Below are positions 7,824 through 15,742 of a stretch of 28,192 bases of DNA, one piece after another (position 1 is the first letter of the stretch; every line of letters starts with the position of its first letter). The stretch is taken from positions 1 to 28,192 of the forward strand of contig CAZINW010000028.1 of the NCBI GenBank assembly GCA_964540765.1, read 5' to 3'. This DNA is from CAZJLN01 sp964540765 (lineage in GTDB: Bacteria; Chloroflexota; Anaerolineae; Anaerolineales; Anaerolineaceae). Under the pieces are notes generated by a model. That model made no database searches, was not told the origin of the DNA, and saw only the letters and a program-made list of their open reading frames with translations. The position numbers and the translations under genes were made by a program.

Positions 7824-7840
7824 ATCGTCGGAGATGTCAA
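7813..7840 (-). promoter_or_regulatory. Sigma70-type promoter of the DUF3796-like/XRE operon
   Basis: On the minus strand a perfect TTGACA (7835-7840), 16-bp spacer, TATTAT (7813-7818). The 5' leader of about 38 nt ends in GGAGG before the ATG at 7768. The -10 lies inside one of the two operator dyads. Confidence 0.75.
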
Positions 7841-7887
7841 GGGTAAAAAAAAAAAGAAGGAATCAGGTTTTCCATCCATCAGGCTTG

Positions 7888-7904
7888 AAACCTGGTGCAG
7901 GTTT
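7888..7904. repeat. Short perfect hairpin downstream of the molybdoenzyme gene
   Basis: AAACCTG-GTG-CAGGTTT, 7-bp arms with a 3-nt loop, 22 bp past the stop codon at 7926. The poly-T on the minus strand lies about 40 nt further on (11 As at 7846-7856), not adjacent, so it is only a possible terminator for the molybdoenzyme unit. Confidence 0.4.
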
Positions 7905-7925
7905 TATCCTGCGGAGTCAAGCGAA

Positions 7926-8534
7926 TTATGCCAGCCGCTGCCCTTTCCAAACATCCCCCTCGTTATGATAGCCAGCCTGCTCCCAAAAACCAGGTCGATC
8001 CTTTTTTAAGATTTCCAAACCCCGCAGCCATTTGGCACCTTTCCATAAATAAACGTCTTTGAGGTCACTCCGACCCGGAATGGCACCGGTGACTCCCCGC
8101 AAGGGGTAGCCGTGTTCCGTTGTCAGCGGCTGATCGTTGTAATGCGTGGCGAGCAGGAAGTTATCCGCCAGCACCACCTCGAGCGGTAGGTTGGTGGTAT
8201 AGCCATGCTCAGCGTGCTGCAGCACAAACCTGGCATCCGGCTTGAACTTGACCAGACCCGCATCCACCAGGCTGCGCAAGCGCACCCCCTCCCAGGCGGT
8301 ATCCAGCATGCTCCAGGTGGTGACGCAGTGCAGATCCATCACCACCCTTACCCTGGGCAATTCCATGAATTGGTCCCAGCTAAGCACCAGCGGCTCCTCC
8401 ACCTCCCCCCAGATGCGAAAATCCCAGACGGATGCGTTAAACACAGGCATGGGTCCATAATGCAGTACGGGGAAACGCTTCGTCAGCAACTGCCCGGGCG
8501 GGAGCCGGTTAGCGATAAGGTCATGTTCAGCCAT
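7926..8534 (-). CDS. Sulfite-oxidase-like molybdopterin oxidoreductase
   Basis: Molybdopterin-binding domain protein of the sulfite oxidase/YedY superfamily, 202 residues. Seen: DFRIWGEVEEPLVLSWDQF, the typical entry to the fold; Cys70 in MDLHCVTTWS, the conserved Mo ligand; then WEGVRLRSLVDAG, HAEHGYTTNLPL, LLATHYNDQPLTTEHGYPLR and WKGAKWLRGLEI, all typical of the short single-domain sulfite-oxidase-like group. There is no Tat or Sec signal and no dimerisation or heme domain, so a cytoplasmic enzyme is likely. The substrate is unknown. It starts 25 bp after the UPF0173 gene and is probably co-transcribed with it. No molybdenum-cofactor synthesis genes are in the window. Confidence 0.86.
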   Translation of the reverse strand: MAEHDLIANRLPPGQLLTKRFPVLHYGPMPVFNASVWDFRIWGEVEEPLVLSWDQFMELPRVRVVMDLHCVTTWSMLDTAWEGVRLRSLVDAGLVKFKPDARFVLQHAEHGYTTNLPLEVVLADNFLLATHYNDQPLTTEHGYPLRGVTGAIPGRSDLKDVYLWKGAKWLRGLEILKKDRPGFWEQAGYHNEGDVWKGQRLA

Positions 8535-8559
8535 ATGTTTCTGCTATTGCCATAAATGA

Positions 8560-9249
8560 TCAACTTTCAAGACGATAAGTCTCGCCCGGTTTCATCACAT
8601 GCGCACGGGTGACGGTTTGGGCTTCAATCATCTCAGCCCAGGCATGCGCATCCTGCTTGATCAGGTCAAAAGTGCTGTAATGGATGGGGATCACCACGCG
8701 GGGGGTCAGTAACTTGACGGCGCGCAGGGCATCCGCAGGACCCATGGTGTAGTTATCACCAATGGGGATGACTGCCAGGTCCACTCCCTCCTCACCAATC
8801 AGGCGCATGTCGCCAAAGAGACCGGTGTCACCCGCCAGGTAGATTTTCTCTCCCTCCTGGGTGGTCAGCAAAAACCCGACCGGGTTACCGCCATCACTGC
8901 CATCCGGCAGACCGGAACCGTGCAATGCCAGGGTGAGCTTGAGATAGCCAAAGGGATGCTGGTAGCCACCGCCAATGTGCTGGGCATGCGCCTTAACCCC
9001 TTTCTTCCGCAGCCATCCGCTGATCTCGGCATTGGCAATGATAGTGGCGTTGCAGCGTTTGGCAATCTCCACGCAATCGCCGATGTGGTCACTGTGACCA
9101 TGCGTCACCAGGATGTAATTCGCTTTGACATCAGCCGCCCTCACTGGTGCGGCTGGGTTGCCGGTGAAGTAGGGGTCCACCAGCAATTGGTACCCGCCTG
9201 TTCGCAAACCCAGGGTGGCATGTCCAAACCAGGTCAATTCCAAGGTCAT
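8560..9249 (-). CDS. UPF0173 metal-dependent hydrolase (metallo-beta-lactamase fold)
   Basis: A 229-residue member of the UPF0173/YtkL group of zinc hydrolases; physiological substrate not known. Seen: N-terminal LTWFGHATLGLRTGGYQLLVDPYFTGNP, the metal-binding THGHSDHIGD (His50, His52, Asp54, His55), later LAGDTGLFGDM with the bridging Asp, and a C-terminal VIPIHYSTFD with the last His ligand. The ATG at 9249 has a near-ideal GGAGGTGAAAT upstream, and a TATAAT lies about 35 bp before it. First gene of a probable two-gene unit with the molybdoenzyme. Confidence 0.93.
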   Translation of the reverse strand: MTLELTWFGHATLGLRTGGYQLLVDPYFTGNPAAPVRAADVKANYILVTHGHSDHIGDCVEIAKRCNATIIANAEISGWLRKKGVKAHAQHIGGGYQHPFGYLKLTLALHGSGLPDGSDGGNPVGFLLTTQEGEKIYLAGDTGLFGDMRLIGEEGVDLAVIPIGDNYTMGPADALRAVKLLTPRVVIPIHYSTFDLIKQDAHAWAEMIEAQTVTRAHVMKPGETYRLES

Positions 9250-9280
9250 ATTTCACCTCCAGCAAGTATGCTTTGATTTT

Positions 9281-9286
9281 ATTATA
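9281..9286 (-). promoter_or_regulatory. -10 element of the UPF0173/molybdoenzyme unit
   Basis: A perfect TATAAT on the minus strand, placing transcription start near 9274 and a 25-nt leader containing GGAGGTG. No convincing -35 was seen at the right distance. Confidence 0.5.
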
Positions 9287-9640
9287 CAGCGCCTCAGCCA
9301 GCAATAACACAAAACCAGGGTTGAGATATTCGCAATTACAGGTTGCCATTGTCTGAATGATTTAAACTTAAACAGTTCACTGCTTACTTTTCAGTTAATT
9401 GTGGGAGTCGTTGGTTGGAAGCTCTTGTTAACTTGCTTCATTTCTTTACAACCGACCTCGTATGGTCTCTCCTTTAATTGATCTGAATGTCGATAGCACG
9501 GATCTGCACAGGCACTCCCTTGTGTCAATCCAGTTCATACGCCTATCACCCGGACGGGCATAAATCTTCCGTAGTCGCTGAGAAACTGTGCTGGTACCAT
9601 CTCCATTCAATCATAAATATCAAGAAGCAGGTTAAAAAAC
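9287..9640. other. Gene-poor interval between surE and the UPF0173 gene
   Basis: About 350 bp without a recognisable gene. On the minus strand one frame from an ATG at 9606 to a stop at 9391 is open for 72 codons except for one TGA; its second half has the look of real coding sequence (segments GSACADPCYRHSDQLKERPY and EVGCKEMKQVNKSFQ), but I recognise no family. It may be a decayed gene or a fragment of a mobile element. A GCTGGTACCA near 9589 is faintly like a T-box core but no specifier structure or aminoacyl-tRNA synthetase is nearby. Confidence 0.3.
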
Positions 9641-10423
9641 TTATAGATCCGCAAGACTTAAGTGCTGCAATCTTTCCCTTGCCTGGTAATCTGTCAGGTC
9701 CAATTGAAGGGGCGTAATGGAGACGAAACCATCTTTAAGCGCACCAAAATCAGTGCCGTCTTCATGTTTTCCGGTAGGTCCCTCACCACCAATCCAATAG
9801 TAAGGTCTGCCACGCGGATCCAAGCGCTTGACCAACTCGTCCCGGTAAATTCTTAACCCCTGACGCGTCCACAAAATACCTTTGAACTCATTTTCCGGGA
9901 GATAGGGCACATTAATATTATAAATGGGCGGTTTTTCCTTTTCAAAACCCTGCCTGATAAGTGCACCAATAATTTTGCGTGCAATGCTGGCTGCCGAGCT
10001 GAAATCCAGGTATCCAACATGGTGCTCTGGCGCATCCAATGAGACGGCAAAGCCCGGCTTCCCGGAGATGGCAGCCTCCATGGCGGCAGTCACGGTGCCG
10101 GAGTAGGTTACATCATGCCCGATATTTGCATTGGGATTGATCCCTGAAACCACCAGGTCAACCCAGGTTGGAAACACGCCCATCATCGCCAATGCCACAC
10201 AATCTGAAGGGGCACCATCACTTTTCCATGCCTGGCTTCCATCCGCAAGGATCGTTTCTGAGACACGCAAAGGTCGGTGCATGGTCTTTACATGACCTGA
10301 GGCTGACCAATTGTGGTCAGGCGCCAGTACAGTCACCTGGGCATCCAGCTTACGGATCTCCTGCACGAGGGCAAGCAGCCCCGGAGCAGTTACACCATCA
10401 TCATTGGTTACTAAAATATGCAT
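9641..10423 (-). CDS. surE: 5'/3'-nucleotidase SurE
   Basis: Metal-dependent nucleotidase that dephosphorylates nucleoside monophosphates. Seen: the N-terminal MHILVTNDDGVTAPGL with the metal-binding Asp-Asp pair, SASGHVKTMHRPLRV, the specificity segment SDGAPSDCVALAM, and the active-site VSGINPNANIGHDVTYSGTV followed by AAMEAAISGKPGFAVSLD. The 260-residue length is normal. The frame is open upstream into secA, but the family start is MHILVTNDDG, preceded by GAGG eight bases before ATG 10423. It starts 22 bp after the secA stop codon, so the two genes are probably one transcript. Confidence 0.95.
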   Translation of the reverse strand: MHILVTNDDGVTAPGLLALVQEIRKLDAQVTVLAPDHNWSASGHVKTMHRPLRVSETILADGSQAWKSDGAPSDCVALAMMGVFPTWVDLVVSGINPNANIGHDVTYSGTVTAAMEAAISGKPGFAVSLDAPEHHVGYLDFSSAASIARKIIGALIRQGFEKEKPPIYNINVPYLPENEFKGILWTRQGLRIYRDELVKRLDPRGRPYYWIGGEGPTGKHEDGTDFGALKDGFVSITPLQLDLTDYQARERLQHLSLADL

Positions 10424-10445
10424 TCTCTTTTCCTCAGGCAAAAAA

Positions 10446-13400
10446 TTAATGCCTTTTACGTTTCTTGGTTTGCGGCTTTTCATGACCGGCATTGTCCGCT
10501 GCGCCATCATTTACGCTGGCGGGTGATGGTGTGGCGCGTTGCATCAATGTCTGGGCATTGACTGCCTGGTTGGGGCGATAGCGGAACATCTTGCTGATCA
10601 CGCCCGCCCGTACCTCTGAAAGGAGTTCAGTGAACATGCTGCTGGCTTCATTCTTATATTGCACCAATGGATCCCGCTGGGCATAAGATTCCATGCTGAT
10701 GGAGACGCGCAAGGCTTCCATACGGGTCAAGTATTCCACCCATGCTTCAGTGATGGTGCTCAAAAGCAAACGCTGATAGATGCGGTTCTGTGTCTGACCA
10801 CCCAGATATTCAACCACCTGATCTTTTATGCCAGCATCAATTTCCAGTAAGGACTGATCTTGAATTGTCTCAAAAGTACTTTCGCCCAGTATTGCTGCCA
10901 GTCCTGTCCGGTTGGTAGGGGACAAATCCTTCAGGGTGGAGGTATTACCAAGCAAATTATCCCATTCAGCATTACCAAATACCTGGATAAATTTTTGCTC
11001 GGCAACTTCCAGGTGTGACAGAACATCCTGCGTGATTTCCTGGCTTGGTCTTCCTTCCAACCAGCGCGCCAGCAGGAATACGTAGCTCATGCGCATGGCT
11101 GTTTTTAACTGCTTGCGGTGGCTCTTGGCATCGAAAGTGATCACAGTACCTTCAGTCATCAAGATCAACAATCGCATTAATTCGCCCTCATCCTGCAAGG
11201 CGGCTTGTACATGATCCGGATTGGCAGCCAGATCCCGGGCAATTTCCCCGTTTTCACCCAGCAGCCAATCAGATCGTTTTGCCAGGCTGTTCTCAATTTG
11301 GTCCACAAAAGCTTTTTCGATTTCCTTCCACGGGCGAGTGGCAAGTTCATTGGGTTTGATATTCCATGATTCATTTAAGCGCCTCTCGAAAGTCATGGTC
11401 AAGCGACGTAAAATAATTTGTGTCATGGCTGCTTTGAGCGTATCTTTGATTGGCTGTTTAAATGAATTGGGGTCCTCTATCAGCGCTTTTTGCTGAACTG
11501 TACTCAAGCGGACTGGTATATGCACCAGGTTCGATAGCTCAACTGAAAGATCACGCCTGGCGGCAGTTTCATCGTTGCGAATATTCTCCAAAAAAGTATC
11601 CAGGGCGTCAAAGCGCTCATCCAATTGCGCATCAAGGCTAAGTTTGGAATTGTCAAGCAATTGCCTGACATTGAGCATGAGGTGGTCGTTTTCAGCAGCC
11701 ACAGCTTCGCTGGCGAGGTTCAGTAATTTCTCTACCAATTCCTCCCTGGATTTTGGACTTCCCATATGATCCATGACCAGTTTTAAGCCATAGGATGGAT
11801 AACTGACCCAAGTATAATTGAGTGCTGGCTGGACCTCATCCAAATATGCCAGCAATTTCCACGGTCCTTCGTCTTCGCTCAAAGCATTCTTGATACGGTT
11901 GCCCAGCTCTGTGCGCAGCATCTCCGTGACATCTTCACGCAGATCTTTTTTGGTGAAGATGCGATCACGCTGATCATAAATGCGTTTGCGCTGCTCATTG
12001 AGGACATCGTCATACTCCAGGAGATGCTTGCGGCTGTCAAAGTTTGCGCCTTCCACACGCGTTTGAGATTGTTCCACCAGGCGGCTGACAATGCCGCTTT
12101 CAATTGGTAAATTTTCGTCAATCTTGAAGCGGGTCAGCATGGATTCCACCTGCTCGCCCCCAAACAGGCGCATCAGTTCATCTTCCAGCGAGAGGTAAAA
12201 CCGGGAGGAACCCGGGTCACCCTGGCGGGCGGAACGCCCGCGCAACTGATTGTCAATACGCCTGGCTTCATGTCTTTCAGAGCCAATCACATGTAGACCG
12301 CCCAATTCCCGCACGCGTGCCATTTCATCCATATACTTGAAGAAGGCATTCACCTCTTCAGCCTGGTAGGGATATTGCGATTCAGGAAGTGCCCTGAGCG
12401 CTTCCAACCTCTCTTGCATACGCATGTTATAGGGGTCTTCATATCCAGCATTCGCCAGCACACGGTTAATAATTGAAAGAGTCTCCTCTGGCAATTCACC
12501 GCCAAGTTTTATATCCACACCCCGACCTGCCATGTTTGTGGCGATGGTCACAGCACCAAAGGCACCTGCCCCGGCAATGATGAGCGATTCTTCCGTGTGT
12601 TTACGGGCATTCAACACGTTATGAGGAATGCCAGCTTCAAATATTGGAAGCAGCCGTGGTAAATCCGCAGGCTGGAGGTTAAGAATGCGAAGCACAGCAG
12701 GATGATTGGAAGGATCACCCGGGTCCAGTGACTCTACACCCAGTTCATTTCCCAAATGCCGTAACTCTGGCATTTTCAATTTGTCAAGTGGCTCATTCAG
12801 AATATTGAGTTGCGGGGCTGAGACGACATCACCCTCGCTGATGTTATTCTTATCCATCCATGCCTGGCGTAAAATGAGCGTCTGTAACAATCTGCGCACT
12901 GGTTCAGGCTTCAAACGTTCTGATAGCCGGTCTGAATTTTCCACCGAGGTAGATCCGACCAGTTGAGGTCTCCCCTGCACATGGAACTGGATGATCTCGC
13001 GCACAATTGCGCGTAATTTTCCCTCTTCAGTTCTGTAAACAATATCCGGGTAGTCTTTTCGCTTGAAATAAATTGGTTTTTGTGACTGGTCACCTGACCT
13101 GGTATAGAATGTATAACGATACCCAAATTCGTCCTTCGTATCCACAGCGATCAGATCTGTATCAGGTCTTAATGCCAGGTACTCAAGGTTGGTTGGGATG
13201 GCAAGCACATCCAGCCCATAGATGCGGAAAAACTCCTCTGCTTCTGTCATGGCGGTACCGGTCATCCCAGCCAGTTTTTCATACATGCGGAAATAATTCT
13301 GAATAGTAATGGTCGCATGGGTGATATTCTCTGCCTGTACCTTGACCCCTTCTTTTGCCTCAACAGCCTGGTGGAGACCATCTGACCAGCGCCTGCCTGG

Positions 13401-14471
13401 CATGAGCCTGCCCGTGAACTCATCCACGATCACCACCTGACCGTTTTGCACCAGGTATTCCTTGTTGCGTCGGAACAGGAATTGTGCCCTTAAAGACTGC
13501 TCCAAAAATCCCAGAAGACGTGCCTGTTCAGGCGTGATATCCTCTGGTCGGTCAGGGTCTCGCAGGGGCATCCCCAGCAGATCCTCAACATGTGCCAACC
13601 CAATTTCCGTTAATGACACCGTATGGTCTTTTTCGTTGACTTCATAATCCTCAGGGATCAACGCACGGACAACCTGAGCCATGCGGTTATAGTTTTCGGA
13701 ATCCTCATGCGAGGGACCGGAAATGATCAAGGGCGTCCTGGCTTCATCAATCAAAATGTTGTCAACCTCATCAATGATGGCATAATGGTGCCCACGCTGA
13801 ACGCGCTGGTCCCAGCTCATGGTGATATTGTCACGCAGATAGTCAAAGCCAAATTCACTGTTCGTGCCATAGGTGATATCAGCCGCGTAGGCTTCTTTTC
13901 TCATCACGGGGCGCAAATGGTGCAACTCTTCTTTTAATGAATTTTCATTGGGATCAAAGAGGTATGCCAGCTGGTTGTTTTCTGCGGACCCAGCCATCTG
14001 TAAAATGCCAACGGACATGCCGAGCAGGTCATAGATGGCACCCATCCAGCGTCCATCGCGTCTTGCCAGGTAATCATTGACAGTCACCAGATGAACACCT
14101 TTTCCAGTGAGTGCATTGAGATAAAGCGAAAGCGTGGCTGCCAGGGTCTTGCCTTCGCCCGTGCGCATTTCTGAAATATTGCCCCTGTGGAGGTTAATGC
14201 CACAAATCAATTGAACATCATAATGACGCTGCCCAAGGGCACGCTTGCTCGCTTCGCGCACAGCAGCAAAGGCTTCGGGCAGCAAGTCATCAAGCCGGGC
14301 GCCACTGTCCAAGCGCGATCTGAATTCGGAGGTTTTGTCTCTTAAGGCATCGTTGCTGAATGCCTCATATTCAACCTCAAGGGCATTAATTTGATCGATA
14401 ATTTCAATCATGGATTCGATTTTTTTCTTATGAGGGTCCCCACTAAAGATCCTCTTTATTTTATTGAACAT
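10446..14471 (-). CDS. secA: Preprotein translocase ATPase SecA, unusually long (1341 aa)
   Basis: Motor of the Sec export pathway. Seen: Walker A MRTGEGKT (102-109), DEVDNILIDEART with the Walker B DEVD (234-237), GSTSVENSDRLSE in the second helicase half, ATNMAGRGVDIKLGG (644-658), HVIGSERHEARRIDNQLRGRSARQGDPGSS and the late TRMEALRVSISMESYAQRDPL (1249-1269). Usual SecAs have about 800-1000 residues. The excess lies in three places: ~90-100 extra residues at about 521-612, ~60 at about 660-720, and a large helical block of about 230 between 840 and 1240 inside the helical scaffold/wing region. The C-terminus ends in a Lys/Arg-rich KKRKRH and has no CxCxSGx6CH/C zinc motif. First gene of the secA-surE unit. 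Confidence 0.96.
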   Translation of the reverse strand: MFNKIKRIFSGDPHKKKIESMIEIIDQINALEVEYEAFSNDALRDKTSEFRSRLDSGARLDDLLPEAFAAVREASKRALGQRHYDVQLICGINLHRGNISEMRTGEGKTLAATLSLYLNALTGKGVHLVTVNDYLARRDGRWMGAIYDLLGMSVGILQMAGSAENNQLAYLFDPNENSLKEELHHLRPVMRKEAYAADITYGTNSEFGFDYLRDNITMSWDQRVQRGHHYAIIDEVDNILIDEARTPLIISGPSHEDSENYNRMAQVVRALIPEDYEVNEKDHTVSLTEIGLAHVEDLLGMPLRDPDRPEDITPEQARLLGFLEQSLRAQFLFRRNKEYLVQNGQVVIVDEFTGRLMPGRRWSDGLHQAVEAKEGVKVQAENITHATITIQNYFRMYEKLAGMTGTAMTEAEEFFRIYGLDVLAIPTNLEYLALRPDTDLIAVDTKDEFGYRYTFYTRSGDQSQKPIYFKRKDYPDIVYRTEEGKLRAIVREIIQFHVQGRPQLVGSTSVENSDRLSERLKPEPVRRLLQTLILRQAWMDKNNISEGDVVSAPQLNILNEPLDKLKMPELRHLGNELGVESLDPGDPSNHPAVLRILNLQPADLPRLLPIFEAGIPHNVLNARKHTEESLIIAGAGAFGAVTIATNMAGRGVDIKLGGELPEETLSIINRVLANAGYEDPYNMRMQERLEALRALPESQYPYQAEEVNAFFKYMDEMARVRELGGLHVIGSERHEARRIDNQLRGRSARQGDPGSSRFYLSLEDELMRLFGGEQVESMLTRFKIDENLPIESGIVSRLVEQSQTRVEGANFDSRKHLLEYDDVLNEQRKRIYDQRDRIFTKKDLREDVTEMLRTELGNRIKNALSEDEGPWKLLAYLDEVQPALNYTWVSYPSYGLKLVMDHMGSPKSREELVEKLLNLASEAVAAENDHLMLNVRQLLDNSKLSLDAQLDERFDALDTFLENIRNDETAARRDLSVELSNLVHIPVRLSTVQQKALIEDPNSFKQPIKDTLKAAMTQIILRRLTMTFERRLNESWNIKPNELATRPWKEIEKAFVDQIENSLAKRSDWLLGENGEIARDLAANPDHVQAALQDEGELMRLLILMTEGTVITFDAKSHRKQLKTAMRMSYVFLLARWLEGRPSQEITQDVLSHLEVAEQKFIQVFGNAEWDNLLGNTSTLKDLSPTNRTGLAAILGESTFETIQDQSLLEIDAGIKDQVVEYLGGQTQNRIYQRLLLSTITEAWVEYLTRMEALRVSISMESYAQRDPLVQYKNEASSMFTELLSEVRAGVISKMFRYRPNQAVNAQTLMQRATPSPASVNDGAADNAGHEKPQTKKRKRH

Positions 14472-14500
14472 AAAAATCTCACTTGGTTAAAAAGTTTGGT

Positions 14501-14522
14501 GCATGCAATGATGCTTGCATGC
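14501..14522 (-). promoter_or_regulatory. Hairpin in the secA 5' leader
   Basis: GCATGCAA-N6-TTGCATGC, a perfect 8-bp stem that extends with TTGG/CCAA around one bulged base. It lies 30 to 51 nt upstream of the secA ATG and just after the predicted transcription start, so the mRNA would begin with a stable hairpin. It could stabilise the message or modulate translation; that is inferred. Confidence 0.55.
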
Positions 14523-14531
14523 CAATTTTTG

Positions 14532-14540
14532 ATTATAGCA
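14532..14540 (-). promoter_or_regulatory. Extended -10 promoter element of secA
   Basis: On the minus strand TGCTATAAT, a full extended -10. The -35 position reads GTAATA, a poor match, as is usual for extended -10 promoters. Predicted start near 14525. Confidence 0.6.
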
Positions 14541-14740
14541 TAAGCAATAGCCAGTATTACGCGGCGTCACTGCAAAGCCTGTGTCAAGGCATTATATTGA
14601 TCCCACTGATACCTGAATGAGTCTGGACCTTACGGTTAACATGATGCCTTAAGAAATAATCTCGATCAAACATAACGATAGAAATGGAACCTTTGAAGTT
14701 GTGTTTATGGATGCTAAAGCATTTTGCACTGGCTTAAAAT

Positions 14741-14770
14741 AAAAAACTTGCAGCCATTTGAGACTGCAAG
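14741..14770 (-). terminator. Intrinsic terminator after the FHA gene
   Basis: CTTGCAG / CTGCAAG (14747-14753, 14764-14770), a perfect 7-bp stem with a 10-nt loop, followed on the minus strand by TTTTTT (14741-14746). Confidence 0.85.
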
Positions 14771-14814
14771 CATGTACAAACCATTATTAAAATGGAAGAA
14801 GGACTTGTAGATCT

Positions 14815-15498
14815 TTAGAGAATCGGGCAGCCTGCCAGCTGGTAGGAGAAGAATGAGGCCAGGCTACACCACCAGGTTTCAGGCATAAACGTCAAGATCA
14901 GCGCCGGGATGATGCACAGCGCCAGCACCAATATCAGCACAACGATGAGCCACACAGGCATCTTCTTTTTTGTTCTGGGGGCTTCAGGGATCTGCTCTTC
15001 ATCCAATTGTGCGGGCTCTGACACTACAGATGGATATTCCACTGGCTGAGCGACAGGGATAACAGGCACAACAGGTTCCACTGCTGGCGTCATAACCGGC
15101 TGATATGCGGGTTGGGGTTGAACAGGCTGTACTTCAGACTGAATGGGTGGTTCAGGTATTTGGCTTTCCGGGGCTTTTTCTGCTGGAACGCCATGTTCCA
15201 TGTCAAACAAAAAGACGGTCGTTTCACCCAGGGTGATCACATCGCCTGTTTTCAATGGATGAAGCGCAGACACGCGCACATCATTGACGAAGGTGCCGTT
15301 GGTGGACCCCAAATCTTCAATCATGTAACTGTCATCTCTTTTTACAATGCGGGCATGCCGTCGGGAAATCTCAGGTTCAACAATCGGAATGTCATTTGAG
15401 AGCTCACGTCCAATGCTCATTTCTGCTTTTTCGAGGGAAATTTGCTTGCCGGGGGTCGGTCCGGAACGCATGATCAAATGATACTTTTGGATGGTCAT
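14815..15498 (-). CDS. FHA-domain protein with C-terminal membrane helix
   Basis: Phosphothreonine-binding signalling protein, 227 residues. Seen: an FHA domain at about 1-100 with the signature pieces MSIGRELSNDI, EISRRHARI and EDLGSTNGTFVND (Arg31, Ser45, Arg46, His48, Asn67 positions of the pThr pocket); a Pro/Gln/Val-rich linker at about 105-170; a basic RTKKK; a transmembrane helix at 181-204; and a short tail with two Cys. The FHA domain should face the cytoplasm with a short tail outside. FHA proteins usually pair with Ser/Thr kinases; none is in the window. Start supported by AGGAGGT 5 bases upstream. Single-gene unit with its own promoter and terminator. Confidence 0.93.
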   Translation of the reverse strand: MTIQKYHLIMRSGPTPGKQISLEKAEMSIGRELSNDIPIVEPEISRRHARIVKRDDSYMIEDLGSTNGTFVNDVRVSALHPLKTGDVITLGETTVFLFDMEHGVPAEKAPESQIPEPPIQSEVQPVQPQPAYQPVMTPAVEPVVPVIPVAQPVEYPSVVSEPAQLDEEQIPEAPRTKKKMPVWLIVVLILVLALCIIPALILTFMPETWWCSLASFFSYQLAGCPIL

Positions 15499-15544
15499 AA
15501 TACCTCCTGATGATACTGATGCTTAATTACCACTATTGCTTATT

Positions 15545-15573
15545 AGTTTACTGAAAATAAACTGTTATGTCAA
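15545..15573 (-). promoter_or_regulatory. Sigma70-type promoter of the FHA gene
   Basis: On the minus strand a perfect TTGACA (15568-15573), 17-bp spacer, TAAACT (15545-15550, 4 of 6). The -10 forms one arm of a short dyad AGTTTA-N7-TAAACT (15545-15550, 15558-15563). Confidence 0.6.
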
Positions 15574-15742
15574 ATTTTACACCTGATTATGCAATTCGAA
15601 CACGATTGATTCGGAAGCCATCAGGAATGAATTGATGTGGCGTTTTTGGGGTGAACCTGAATTTCAAGGTTAAATGGATATCTGTTGACCATAAAACCAT
15701 CCGAGTAGCAAATATCAAATATAATAACAATCAAGGGTTTAT

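Larger units (their letters stand above)
14472..14814. other. Intergenic region between the FHA gene and secA
   Basis: This 343-bp gap holds the secA promoter and leader hairpin on one side and the FHA-gene terminator on the other. In the middle (about 14560-14735) I see no open frame of note, no strong inverted repeat and no recognised RNA. Confidence 0.5.

Noticed and set aside
9580..9606. GCTGGTACCA resembling a T-box core
   Set aside because: The conserved GGTGGNACCGCG is not met, there is no stem I architecture and no aminoacyl-tRNA synthetase or amino-acid gene follows on either strand.
9487..9717. Plus-strand frame of 76 codons running into the end of surE
   Set aside because: Cys/His-rich random-looking product, overlaps a confirmed gene on the other strand, no ribosome-binding site.
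15188..15213. parS-like sequence TGTTCCATGTCAAACA inside the FHA gene
   Set aside because: Three mismatches to the consensus, palindromy lost and located in coding sequence; most likely chance.
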